Of a DNA stretch of 64,000 bases, positions 24,587 to 33,248 are shown piece after piece. Numbering within the stretch: the stretch's first letter is position 1; each line of letters starts with the position of its first letter. Source of the DNA: an uncultured Bacilli bacterium (lineage in GTDB: Bacteria > Bacillota_I > Bacilli_A > RF39 > UBA660); the NCBI GenBank assembly GCA_934085585.1, contig CAKOHI010000006.1:1-64000 (forward strand), given 5' to 3'. A program made the position numbers and the translations under genes. The notes under the pieces were generated by a model that had not been told where the DNA came from, searched no databases, and saw nothing but the letters and a program-made list of their open reading frames with translations.

Positions 24587-25567
24587 ATACATTTCTTTTG
24601 CTTTTTCTTTATTTTCTTGGGAATAACCCACTAAAACATTAGGTACTTTATTGATTATATCTTGATATAATTCTTCAAAAGCATTTTTATTTTTTTTACC
24701 CCAGGTATTTACCATTGCAATTACATTACTTTTACCATTATTTGTTATAATATAAATACATTTACTTATTGTTATTCCATTTTGTTTTGTTATAAATGGA
24801 TATATCCAAATAATATCTTTAATTTCAATTAATTTAACACCATTTGCATAACTAAATAAATATCTATCAGTTAGATAAACACCACATTCTTTATTATGAA
24901 TACCTTTACCGCTATTTACATCTTCTTCTATTTTTTCTAATTCTCTTCCATATTCTTTTAATATATTTTTACCTTTTTTATTTCTAACAATATAAACTAT
25001 AATTAAAATTAATCCACTCAAAGACAATATTCCAAAAGTAATTAAAGCCCAAATTCCTTGTTCTACATTATCCCAAGTAGTATCAAGATAATTATCACCG
25101 ACTACTTTTTTTAAATCTTCAATAGAATAAGTATTACCATCATCATCTTTTAAAAACTCTTGCAAATATTTAAAAACTTCTGTATCACTTTTTGACACAT
25201 TACCATAAACCATAACTGGATCAGGTTTTTCCATTTCTACTTCACTTAAAGTATATTCCTGTATTTTTCGCAAATTTTCTAAACCAGCTTTATCAAGTAC
25301 AATAATAAATGGATTATTATTTTCATCAAAAGCTATATAATAATCTTTTACTTTACCATCTAAAGTTTCCGTAGCAAAAGCACTATCTAGTAAACTTACA
25401 TTTAATTTAGCATAAACATTTTCACTAGTATTTTTAGTTAAAACTTCATATTCAGCATCAATTTCTCCGAAATATATTAGTAAACCTAATCCCATAAAAA
25501 CTACAAACAAAATAATACCTATAACAAGCAAACTTTTATTTCCTTTAACTTTTTTATAAATATTCAT
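24578..25567 (-). CDS. Hypothetical membrane protein, two TM segments with PH-like C-terminus
   Basis: 329 residues. TM1 at about 13-33, an extracellular region with acidic patches (about 34-170), TM2 at about 172-195, then a cytoplasmic domain whose strand pattern (GVYLTDRYLFSYANGVKLIEIKDIIWIYP) resembles bacterial PH-like domains. No enzyme motif. It is encoded downstream of the sensor kinase on the same strand (56 bp gap) and may belong to the same regulon. Function unknown. Confidence 0.65.
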   Translation of the reverse strand: MNIYKKVKGNKSLLVIGIILFVVFMGLGLLIYFGEIDAEYEVLTKNTSENVYAKLNVSLLDSAFATETLDGKVKDYYIAFDENNNPFIIVLDKAGLENLRKIQEYTLSEVEMEKPDPVMVYGNVSKSDTEVFKYLQEFLKDDDGNTYSIEDLKKVVGDNYLDTTWDNVEQGIWALITFGILSLSGLILIIVYIVRNKKGKNILKEYGRELEKIEEDVNSGKGIHNKECGVYLTDRYLFSYANGVKLIEIKDIIWIYPFITKQNGITISKCIYIITNNGKSNVIAMVNTWGKKNKNAFEELYQDIINKVPNVLVGYSQENKEKAKEMYKK

Positions 25568-25623
25568 AATTTAACCACTCACTTTCATAACAACATTTTA
25601 TATTTTTTTTACATTTAAGTAAA

Positions 25624-26796
25624 CTATTTATAATATCTTATACTAAAATTAGTACCATTATTACTACTTACTCTAATTGAACCATTATCTTTTTCAATTA
25701 TTTCTTTAGCTAAAGAAAGTCCTATTCCAAAATTATTACTATTATTATTTTTCTTATAAAATCTTTCAAATATATGCTTCATATCTTCATTACTTATACC
25801 ATCACCACAATCTATAATATCAACACTTACATACATTCCATTATCTTTATAATTTACATAAATATCTCCATTATCCTTACTATACTCAATTCCATTTTTT
25901 AATATATTAGTTATTGCTTCTGTTTCCCATTTATAATCTCCAACAAAAGTTACATCACTTTTTCCACTTACATGAATATTTATATTTTTAAGTTCTCTTA
26001 ATATATCAACATTTTTTAAAACATCAAATAACAAATCTTTAACAAATATTACTCTTTTTTCAAAAACCACTACATTTGCATCGAATCTTGATAATTTTAG
26101 CATTGCAATAATTAAAAAGTTAATATTTTCAATCTGCATTCTTATATCATTTAAATATTCTTTTTGTTTTTCTTTACTTACATTTTCTTCAAGTAATGTA
26201 TCAATCATTAATAAAATTGATGTAAGGGGTGTCTTTAATTGATGAGATATATTAGCTAAATTATCTTTTATTTTAATTCGCTCTTCATTTTCTTTAGCAT
26301 ATAAACTCTTTAAACTAACTGTAGTGGTATACACTTCATTTTTTAATATAGATAAATCACCTTCAATATTATCTAATATTTCTAAATCATAAAAACCATC
26401 ATTAATTCTTTTTAAATAATTTGTAATATTATCTATCTCTTTACATCTTTTTTTCTTCTCTATAACGTATACACTAATACATAATCCTCCGAAAACACTA
26501 AACACTATTACATTAATAACAATATTTTTATAAAAAGAATCATTCATCTTACTTAAATAATTTATATCACTATTAGTAAATCCATACTTTTTTAATATAT
26601 CACTTTTACCATTATTACTTCCATTAACTATTTTTATTAAATCTTCACTATTTACATCTGGATATTTAATATTTACTTCACTAAAAACACTACCTACAAA
26701 ATCATTTATTACTTTACTATATCTATAATAATCAATAAAACTTATTAATATTATTAAACATAAACTAATTAAAAACCACAAACTTACTTTTTTCAT
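25624..26796 (-). CDS. Sensor histidine kinase
   Basis: 390 residues. TM1 about 5-20, an extracellular sensor of about 70 residues, TM2 about 92-112, then HisKA with phospho-acceptor His185 (NISHQLKTPLTSI), N box ITNILKNGIEYS, G1 DCGDGIS and G2 GIGLSLAKEI. Its 5' end overlaps the response regulator by 4 bp. The true extracellular domain separates it from the short BceS-type kinases; the neighbouring exporter is still the probable target or partner. Confidence 0.93.
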   Translation of the reverse strand: MKKVSLWFLISLCLIILISFIDYYRYSKVINDFVGSVFSEVNIKYPDVNSEDLIKIVNGSNNGKSDILKKYGFTNSDINYLSKMNDSFYKNIVINVIVFSVFGGLCISVYVIEKKKRCKEIDNITNYLKRINDGFYDLEILDNIEGDLSILKNEVYTTTVSLKSLYAKENEERIKIKDNLANISHQLKTPLTSILLMIDTLLEENVSKEKQKEYLNDIRMQIENINFLIIAMLKLSRFDANVVVFEKRVIFVKDLLFDVLKNVDILRELKNINIHVSGKSDVTFVGDYKWETEAITNILKNGIEYSKDNGDIYVNYKDNGMYVSVDIIDCGDGISNEDMKHIFERFYKKNNNSNNFGIGLSLAKEIIEKDNGSIRVSSNNGTNFSIRYYK

Positions 26797-27434
26797 ATAT
26801 CCATCCTATATCCTACACCTTTAATTGTTTTAATTACATCTTCACACCCTATTTTTTCTCTAATTCTTTTTATATACACACTCAATGTATTATCATTAAC
26901 AAACTTTCCTGACACATCCCAAATTTTATCTATAATCATATCTCTAGTTACTATAATTCCATTATTTTCAAGTAGAAAAAACAATAATTTTAATTCTAAC
27001 CCAGTTAAAATAATTTCTTGATTATCCTTATATACTCTGTATCCATCCATATCAAATTTTATATTTTTATACATTTTAATATTATTTTTCTTATTTCTTT
27101 TAATAATATTATTTATTCTTGACAATAGCTCTTTTGATCTAAAAGGTTTTATAATATAATCTTCTACCCCAAGATCTAATGATGTAACAACATCTTCTTC
27201 CTCATCTTTAGCACTTAAGACAAGAGTTGGAACATCAACATAGTTTTCAAAAAATTCTAGTCCATTACCATCAGGCAACATTACATCAAGAATAATTAAA
27301 TCATAATTCTTACTTATTTTTTCTTTAGCTTCTTTGATTGTACTTGCAACACTTACCTTATAGTCATGCTCTTCAAGTAAAAATCTAATAGCCTTTATAA
27401 TCATTTCATTATCTTCCACTAAAAGTATTTTCAT
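26793..27434 (-). CDS. OmpR/PhoB-family response regulator
   Basis: 213 residues. Receiver domain with phosphorylated Asp50 (LIILDVMLPDGNG) and the conserved Lys in YIIKPF, followed by a winged-helix DNA-binding domain (about 120-213). GGAGGTG ribosome site. First gene of the regulator-kinase pair, starting right after the ABC operon terminator. Confidence 0.95.
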   Translation of the reverse strand: MKILLVEDNEMIIKAIRFLLEEHDYKVSVASTIKEAKEKISKNYDLIILDVMLPDGNGLEFFENYVDVPTLVLSAKDEEEDVVTSLDLGVEDYIIKPFRSKELLSRINNIIKRNKKNNIKMYKNIKFDMDGYRVYKDNQEIILTGLELKLLFFLLENNGIIVTRDMIIDKIWDVSGKFVNDNTLSVYIKRIREKIGCEDVIKTIKGVGYRMDI

Positions 27435-27456
27435 AAATACACCTCCATTCTAACAA

Positions 27457-27490
27457 CAAAAAGGTATCACTTCAAGATAAATGATACCAT
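27457..27490 (-). terminator. Terminator of the ABC exporter operon
   Basis: Minus strand GGTATCA-loop-TGATACC followed by TTTTTG, between the permease stop and the response-regulator start. Confidence 0.75.
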
Positions 27491-27528
27491 TATTTTTAGG
27501 TTAAATCAAATCTATTTATTCGCACAAA

Positions 27529-30069
27529 TCATATATTTTCATCTTTAATAACATCAATTATATTTTCATTTCTTGTTTTTCTTAAAGCAAAATGCATAAT
27601 TAAACTAACTAAAATATAAACAACTAATATTGCAATTATAATTGCTTGCCATGGAAATAAATATCCATAATCACTACCATTTGCAAATGCCTTATAAATA
27701 GCAAATGAACCTAATATACCTAAAGGAATACCAATAATTAATGCTTTCGTAGAATACATAATTGATTCTAAATTAATCATTTTATTAAATTCATTTTTAG
27801 TCATACCAATAGACTTAAGCATAGCAAACTCTCTTCTTCTTAAATTCATATTAGTGCTTATTGTATTAATAATATTAGTAACACCTATTAAACTGATAAC
27901 AATAATAAAACCATACAAGAAAATTGCTACTAAAATAATTAAACTTCTTTGAGCCTTAGCTTCTGTTTCAATATTAAACAAATTATAATTAGTAATATCA
28001 TTATCAAGTAAATATTCTTTAATTAAACTTTCTAGTTTTTCTGCATCTGTTGATTTAATATACAGGCTTTTTGAATCAGTAGCCGTTATATTATAATTAA
28101 ATACAATATAATCATAAAATTCATCACTTACTATAATCATTGGAGTTTCACTATATACATTTTGAAGTCCCATTGGTAAGATATCAATTCTTTTTATAAT
28201 TCCAATACTTAAATCTTTATTATTAATAGAACCAGTTACAGTTTTAAATTTATTTAAATCAAATAAATTTACTTCCTTATAATTTTTACTACCTTCTTGA
28301 TAAAAAATATTTTTATCAATTAATAAACCTTTATAATTAAAATTACTTTCATCAACTTTATTGTCTTTAAGTATTCTTTTAAACTCAGTTTCTCCAACAG
28401 ACATAATTCTAAGGGACAAATCATTTACATCATCAAAAAATTTTAATACATCATCATTATAATATTTTTTATAATCAAATGTCATACTTACGCTTTTATT
28501 TATACTATACCTAGTAATTGTATCTAATTTTTCTATATCAGCAAATATTCTAGATGTTTTATCTTCATCGGTATCTCTTATATATAATTGAATATCGTAA
28601 TTAATATCTTTATAATATTGATTAGATAACTTAAAACCATAACTCAAAAATGTTGATAAAGAAATAAATACAGCAACACTTATTACAATTGATATAATCG
28701 TAGTTTTATTTCTTTTTTTATTTCTCTTTAAATTCTTATAGGCAATATCTCCACCGACGCCAAATAATTTATCAACTAACTTAGATGACTTAATCTTTTT
28801 ACTATTAATTTTTATTTCATTATTATTTCTAATAGCTTCAATTGGTGAAATTTTACTACTCTTTTTGGCAGCTCTAAGTACTGACAAATATATTGTAAGA
28901 CTTCCTAAAACAGCACTTAAAATAACTGGCCAAATAGATATACTAAATACAAATTTAAAATCATCAGAAGTATACTTAGCAAAATAATTTATTATAATAA
29001 CAAGTATATAATCAGCAAGTATACCTGATAATATACCTAACGGAATACCAATTAGACCAAGAATAAAACCTTCATGTAAAACATTTTTCTTTATTTGTTT
29101 ACTTGTTGCTCCAACACTAGAAAGCATACCATACATCTTTTTCTTCTCTTGATTAGCAATATCAAAACTATTTTTTATAACAAATACACTAGTAAGTATT
29201 ATAATACCTATTACTACACCCGCAACAGCATATAACATATTCATTGTTCTATCACTTAAACTAACGCCACTCCACCTTAAAAGTTCATCATTTAAAGTAA
29301 TATTATATTTATTTAAATCTTTATCATTTGCTATATTATTTATATATTCTTTATAATATCCAGCATCTTTAAATAATAATGAGACATTTATATTATCACT
29401 TACATTATCTATTTTAGTAATTACTGTATAACCTGGAGCACTATATCCTTCAATATTATAATTTAATCTCTCCGTAATACCTACAATTTTATATTCATGT
29501 TTACTTGTATCAGTTATATATTCATGACAAAGATCAGTTTCTCCTTCTTCCACATAATATGGATTACTTTGGTTAAGAATAGTTCCATCCATACATACTC
29601 TTTTTCCAATATCTAAACTAATTGTATCACCTAGTTTTACCTTAGCATTATTTTGAAATGGTACGCTAACTACGATTTCTCCACTATCCTGAGGAAGTCT
29701 ACCTGAAATTATTTTTAATGTTGTATTATCAAAAGCCGATTTTGTATATCCCACAACATAAGCATAAGGCTTATATTCATTCATATTATCATATTTTGCA
29801 TAACCTAAAGTTTCTGTTAAATAAATACTTTTAACATGACTATTATTTGTAAAGTATTTTAAATCTTTTTTACTTACATTTTCAATTGTTAAATGTCTAT
29901 TTCCTCCATCTGTAATAGCTATATTTACTAAAGTTGCTTGAAATGATGTAACCATACCAGCTACTGCACAAATTAAAGCAACAGAAAGCATAATACCTAT
30001 TATTGTTACTATTGTTCTTTTTTTATTTAATTTTAAATTTTTAATAGTTAAATTATTTAATACATTCAT
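27529..30069 (-). CDS. FtsX-type ABC transporter permease, duplicated core
   Basis: 846 residues: an N-terminal TM plus extracellular MacB-like domain (about 45-270), three TM segments (about 275-400), then a second TM/extracellular unit (about 455-700) and three final TM segments ending at about 835. Such large permeases pair with a MacB/LolD-type ATPase and take part in peptide-antibiotic defence, lipoprotein handling or cell-wall hydrolase control rather than classical import. The ATPase gene precedes it with a 2-bp gap. Confidence 0.9.
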   Translation of the reverse strand: MNVLNNLTIKNLKLNKKRTIVTIIGIMLSVALICAVAGMVTSFQATLVNIAITDGGNRHLTIENVSKKDLKYFTNNSHVKSIYLTETLGYAKYDNMNEYKPYAYVVGYTKSAFDNTTLKIISGRLPQDSGEIVVSVPFQNNAKVKLGDTISLDIGKRVCMDGTILNQSNPYYVEEGETDLCHEYITDTSKHEYKIVGITERLNYNIEGYSAPGYTVITKIDNVSDNINVSLLFKDAGYYKEYINNIANDKDLNKYNITLNDELLRWSGVSLSDRTMNMLYAVAGVVIGIIILTSVFVIKNSFDIANQEKKKMYGMLSSVGATSKQIKKNVLHEGFILGLIGIPLGILSGILADYILVIIINYFAKYTSDDFKFVFSISIWPVILSAVLGSLTIYLSVLRAAKKSSKISPIEAIRNNNEIKINSKKIKSSKLVDKLFGVGGDIAYKNLKRNKKRNKTTIISIVISVAVFISLSTFLSYGFKLSNQYYKDINYDIQLYIRDTDEDKTSRIFADIEKLDTITRYSINKSVSMTFDYKKYYNDDVLKFFDDVNDLSLRIMSVGETEFKRILKDNKVDESNFNYKGLLIDKNIFYQEGSKNYKEVNLFDLNKFKTVTGSINNKDLSIGIIKRIDILPMGLQNVYSETPMIIVSDEFYDYIVFNYNITATDSKSLYIKSTDAEKLESLIKEYLLDNDITNYNLFNIETEAKAQRSLIILVAIFLYGFIIVISLIGVTNIINTISTNMNLRRREFAMLKSIGMTKNEFNKMINLESIMYSTKALIIGIPLGILGSFAIYKAFANGSDYGYLFPWQAIIIAILVVYILVSLIMHFALRKTRNENIIDVIKDENI

Positions 30070-30071
30070 AA

Positions 30072-30749
30072 TTAATTCCTTACATCACTAACTATTTTTC
30101 CATCTTCAATAGTAATAACTCTATTTGCAACACTTGCAATATCAGGATCATGTGTAATAACAATAATAGTTTGTTTATATTTTTTATTTGACTCTTTTAA
30201 TAAAGCTACGATTTCATCACTAGCCTTGGAATCCAAGTTTCCTGTTGGTTCATCCGCTAAAACTAATGCTGGATTATTAATAATAGCTCTTCCAATTGAA
30301 ACTCTTTGTTGTTGACCTCCCGATAACTCATTTGGCAAATGTTTTCTTCTGGCACTTAAACCTAAAGTATCAATGATTTCATTTAGTCTATCATTACTTA
30401 CATTTTTGCCATCCAATTTACAAGGAAGAACAATATTTTCTTCAACATTTAAAATTGGTATTAAATTATAAAATTGATAAATTAATCCAACTTGTCTTCT
30501 TCTAAAGATTGCTAAAGCATCATTATTCATACTATAAATATCTACATTATCAATAAATACTTTACCACTCGTTGGTCTATCAACACCTCCAAGCAAATGT
30601 AAAAGGGTAGATTTTCCACTACCACTGGCCCCAACAATAGCTACAAAATCGCCTTTTTCCACACTAAAACTTATATTATCAACAGCATTAATCGTAGAAT
30701 TACCATTTTTATAAGTTTTAACTAAATTTTCAACTTTTAATATATCCAT
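30072..30749 (-). CDS. ABC transporter ATPase, MacB/LolD type
   Basis: 225 residues with Walker A GASGSGKST, Q-loop IYQFYNLIP, signature LSGGQQQRVSIGRAI, Walker B ALVLADEPTGNLDS and the switch His in VITHDPD. The ADEPTGNLD block is typical of MacB/LolD/FtsE ATPases. It drives the FtsX-type permease encoded next to it. A dyad in its promoter region (30792-30813) may be the site of the neighbouring response regulator or another repressor. Confidence 0.95.
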   Translation of the reverse strand: MDILKVENLVKTYKNGNSTINAVDNISFSVEKGDFVAIVGASGSGKSTLLHLLGGVDRPTSGKVFIDNVDIYSMNNDALAIFRRRQVGLIYQFYNLIPILNVEENIVLPCKLDGKNVSNDRLNEIIDTLGLSARRKHLPNELSGGQQQRVSIGRAIINNPALVLADEPTGNLDSKASDEIVALLKESNKKYKQTIIVITHDPDIASVANRVITIEDGKIVSDVRN

Positions 30750-30791
30750 TTTTCTTCACCCATTAACATCATATTATTTTATTATGACTCT

Positions 30792-30813
30792 AAAGTGACT
30801 AAGCCATCACTTT
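30792..30813. promoter_or_regulatory. Dyad AAAGTGA-N8-TCACTTT upstream of the ABC operon
   Basis: A perfect 7-bp inverted repeat with 8-bp spacer. On the minus strand it lies just after a possible promoter (TTGTTA-N17-TAAAAT), i.e. where a repressor or regulator would act. The binding protein is unknown. Confidence 0.45.
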
Positions 30814-30897
30814 TAAAATTTATTTTATCATTTATACCAATTATTAACAATATATTTTAACCTACTTATGCCATAATAATACTGAAAGGTGGTTTAT

Positions 30898-31086
30898 ATG
30901 ACTGAAAAAGATTTATTATATTTAAGTGATGCCTTCAATTGGAACTTAATTGCTTTAAAAAAATATAAAGTTTATGAAGAATTCACCACAGATAAAACAA
31001 CAAAGCTAATAGAAAAGTTAATTAAATTACATGAAGATAATTGCAATGAGATATTATCTATGTTAAAGGAGAATAACAATGAGTGA
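30898..31086 (+). CDS. Small spore-coat-like protein
   Basis: 62 residues from the ATG at 30898, preceded by AAAGGTGG. A short helical protein (MTEKDLLYLSDAFNWNLIALKKY...) of the kind that accompanies CotF-like coat proteins. It overlaps the next coat gene by 8 bp. CATAATA preceded 15 bp upstream by ATATT (30852-30875) faintly resembles a sigma-E promoter. Role in the spore coat is inferred from the neighbour. Confidence 0.55.
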   Translation: MTEKDLLYLSDAFNWNLIALKKYKVYEEFTTDKTTKLIEKLIKLHEDNCNEILSMLKENNNE

Positions 31087-31330
31087 TAAAGATTATTTAT
31101 TAGAAATGTTAACTACTGAAAAAAACATATCAGTAAATTTGGTATATGCTTTAAACGAAGCAAGTAATAAAGATATTTATGATTTATATTTTAAAATGTT
31201 TAAAGATATAAATAAGTTAACAAAAGACATTTATGAAGAATGCGTAAATAAAGGATATTATCAAAAAAATAATATTCAAGAAAAAAAGATAATTGATGCA
31301 TATAACCAATTATCTCAAGAATTAAATTAG
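31079..31330 (+). CDS. CotF-like spore coat protein
   Basis: 83 residues with the pattern of the small CotF/YhcQ family: KDYLLEMLTTEKNISVNLVYALNEASNKDIYDLYFKMF (in shorter pieces: an N-terminal helix, EASNKDIYDLYF) and the C-terminal EECVNKGYYQ followed by an EKKIIDAYNQL helix. These proteins form ferritin-like helical bundles in the outer spore layers. Second gene of a two-gene operon ending in a strong terminator. Confidence 0.7.
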   Translation: MSDKDYLLEMLTTEKNISVNLVYALNEASNKDIYDLYFKMFKDINKLTKDIYEECVNKGYYQKNNIQEKKIIDAYNQLSQELN

Positions 31331-31356
31331 AAGAACAAGATTACTGTTCTTCTTTT
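31329..31356. terminator. Bidirectional terminator between coat operon and Rpn gene
   Basis: AGAAGAACA (31329-31337), loop, TGTTCTTCT (31345-31353) then TTT; it overlaps the Rpn stop codon on the other strand. Confidence 0.85.
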
Positions 31357-32240
31357 AATTTAACTACTTCATCGTAAGTAAGATTAGTTACTTTAGAAAT
31401 CAACTCTATATCACAATTTTCACTTAACATGGCTTTTGCGATATCTTGTTTACTTTGTTCTCGACCTTCAGTTAGTCCTTGCTCACGGCCTTCAGTTAGA
31501 CCTTGTTCACGACCTTCAGCTAATGCTCTTTGTCTTTCCTCTTCTCTTGAATCTTCATCTTCTAATATTTCTCTGTTATAAAAAAGCAATTTATCAAATT
31601 CATCTGTTTGGGTATTTACTTCTCTGATTATCTTGGCCATAAACTCATCTCCATCATATACTTCTTTCATCTTTTCTTTATCATTACATATAAGCAAATA
31701 AAGTAATTTCTCTAAAGACTCTTTGTCTTCCTTAACTATAGTATAATCTTTATCAAGAATTTTTGCAAGATTTATATCGTATATTTCAAACATTGGATGG
31801 ATTTCTTCGTGTGATTCTATATCAAGTATCTTACTTATTACAACAAATCTCTTATCTTTAGTTACACCATAAGTATTCAAGTTTATTTGGTACACTTTCT
31901 TATACTTATTAGTGTAATCTGAAGATTTTTTTGTTTGTCTTAAAACCAACTGACAAATATAATTATTATTTTTTCTTTCTATTTTACTTCCTTTTGAACT
32001 ATTTATTTCAATATTAACTATTACTTCATCATTTTGTATTGCTAAATCTATTTCACTATTAACAATGTTTTCATTAACACTTACAACGGGATGAATTAAA
32101 GTAAAAGTAAAATCTTCATATGAAAAGCCTAAAACCTTACAAACAATCATCGCCAGATAATCAAGTCCAGCATCCGTAGATGTCAAAATATTTTTGATAA
32201 TTGAATCTCTCGAAGGCACTTCTTTTATCTTGAGAGTCAT
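31341..32240 (-). CDS. Rpn-family recombination-promoting nuclease / putative transposase (PD-(D/E)XK)
   Basis: 299 residues, full length. The PD-(D/E)XK core shows Asp65 (NSEIDLAI) and Glu78-x-Asn80 (VNIEINSS), where Gln or Lys is more usual in the last position. The C-terminus has three copies of an eight-residue unit EGREQGLT followed by a helix and the typical tail SKVTNLTYDEVVKLKEEQ. Rpn proteins cut DNA and promote RecA-independent recombination; many genomes carry several copies. Strong GGAGGTGG site. The promoter holds an exact Spo0A box. A decayed relative lies at 45624-46254. Confidence 0.88.
   Translation of the reverse strand: MTLKIKEVPSRDSIIKNILTSTDAGLDYLAMIVCKVLGFSYEDFTFTLIHPVVSVNENIVNSEIDLAIQNDEVIVNIEINSSKGSKIERKNNNYICQLVLRQTKKSSDYTNKYKKVYQINLNTYGVTKDKRFVVISKILDIESHEEIHPMFEIYDINLAKILDKDYTIVKEDKESLEKLLYLLICNDKEKMKEVYDGDEFMAKIIREVNTQTDEFDKLLFYNREILEDEDSREEERQRALAEGREQGLTEGREQGLTEGREQSKQDIAKAMLSENCDIELISKVTNLTYDEVVKLKEEQ
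31455..31526 (-). repeat. Three tandem 24-bp units inside the Rpn gene
   Basis: Units at 31455-31478, 31479-31502 and 31503-31526 encode the repeated eight residues around EGREQ. Unit number can change by slippage without loss of frame. Confidence 0.75.
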
Positions 32241-32266
32241 TTTTCCACCTCCTTTCTTGAATGTCT

Positions 32267-32342
32267 ATTATACATGCAATTTTTTTTACTGCAACAAGTT
32301 CGACAAAACAAGTCAAAAGGTTACAAAGAATAATTATCAGAT
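32267..32342 (-). promoter_or_regulatory. Promoter module B with an exact Spo0A box, upstream of the Rpn gene
   Basis: Minus strand: 0A box TTTGTCGAA (32299-32307), 4 bp, TTGCAG (32289-32294), 16-bp spacer, TATAAT (32267-32272), then AAGGAGGTGG and the Rpn start. The block continues to about 32342 with sequence shared with the module at 10617-10695. The remaining bases to 32527 hold no clear gene. Confidence 0.65.
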
Positions 32343-32527
32343 ATACATTTGTATACACATTTTGCAATTTGTGATATACACTTTTTTACGCATCTAAATA
32401 AAGTAAACTCTAGCTTTAGATAAATTTTTAAGTCTACTAATTTTAATATAACTTTGTGTTGAGGTAAAAACAAGACCATACAATGAACTACATATAGAAA
32501 TCCAACCAAACATTAAAATTACTTCTT

Positions 32528-32763
32528 TTAAAACACTTGCAAAACCCGTGTAAGGATAATGAATGCTAACTCTAAAGTTAATAACATAGCTTTTTTATCT
32601 TGTTCCTTTTCATATGTATAAAGAAGTTCCTTTATTTGAATACCGAAATTCTTTCTTATTATATCAATCATATCTTGTTTTTCATTATCACTTATTTTTG
32701 CATTTGAAAATCGATATAAAAATCTCTTTTTTTATTTAAATTAACTAATATCTTCGTATTCAT
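32528..32763 (-). pseudogene. Small gene broken by a frameshift in an A7 run
   Basis: ATG at 32763 (ribosome site AAAGAGG) opens MNTKILVNLNKK; after the seven-base A run at 32727-32733 the same frame soon stops, while the shifted frame continues FLYRFSNAKISDNEKQ... to 32528. Joined length about 78 residues. The family is unknown. Its start is 2 bp after the stop of the gene at 32765, so the two formed an operon. Confidence 0.45.
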
Positions 32764-32764
32764 A

Positions 32765-33139
32765 TCATAAACCTCTTTTTAAAATACATCCATTTATAAA
32801 AATATTTTCTCCATTAATTAATATATTTTCTTTTTCCATACTTATCATATTTGAATATATTAACCACCAAATTTTATCTTCCAATGATGTATTTTCAATT
32901 TTTTTAGCCTCTTCATCAATTAAAATCATATCCCCAATAATTATAGGCCCTCTAAAAACAGGAATTTTTTTCATTGATAAATTTTTCATTAATTCATACA
33001 AATAAACAAAAGTCTCTCCAAAACCCAAATTAGATTCCAAAGTTATAATTATGTTTTCATTATACTCTTTATAAATCTTTTCTATATATTTTTCTAAATC
33101 AAATCTATTTTCTCTATTTAATGTATTTACTACCCACAT
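32765..33139 (-). CDS. Hypothetical protein, 124 aa
   Basis: Soluble alpha/beta protein, with FRGPIIIGDMILIDEEAKKIE in the middle and no recognised catalytic motif. The start is ATG at 33139 with GGGTAG-like sequence upstream, only moderate. It is followed after 1-2 bp by a frameshifted small gene, so the operon may be decaying. Function unknown. Confidence 0.5.
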   Translation of the reverse strand: MWVVNTLNRENRFDLEKYIEKIYKEYNENIIITLESNLGFGETFVYLYELMKNLSMKKIPVFRGPIIIGDMILIDEEAKKIENTSLEDKIWWLIYSNMISMEKENILINGENIFINGCILKRGL

Positions 33140-33202
33140 AACACTACCCTCTATATAAGTATACTATGTTTTATTAATTATTTAAAGCAAATTTTCCAAG
33201 TA

Positions 33203-33231
33203 TTTACAAAGAATACTTATTATAGTATAAT
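33203..33231 (+). promoter_or_regulatory. Promoter of the LTA synthase gene
   Basis: TTTACA (33203-33208), 17-bp spacer, TATAAT (33226-33231), 17 bp before the start codon. Confidence 0.75.
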
Positions 33232-33248
33232 TTTTTTGTGGTGACATA

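Noticed and set aside
32161..32509. Short open frames over the Rpn promoter
   Set aside because: They overlap the promoter, 0A box and ribosome site of the Rpn gene and have no start signals.
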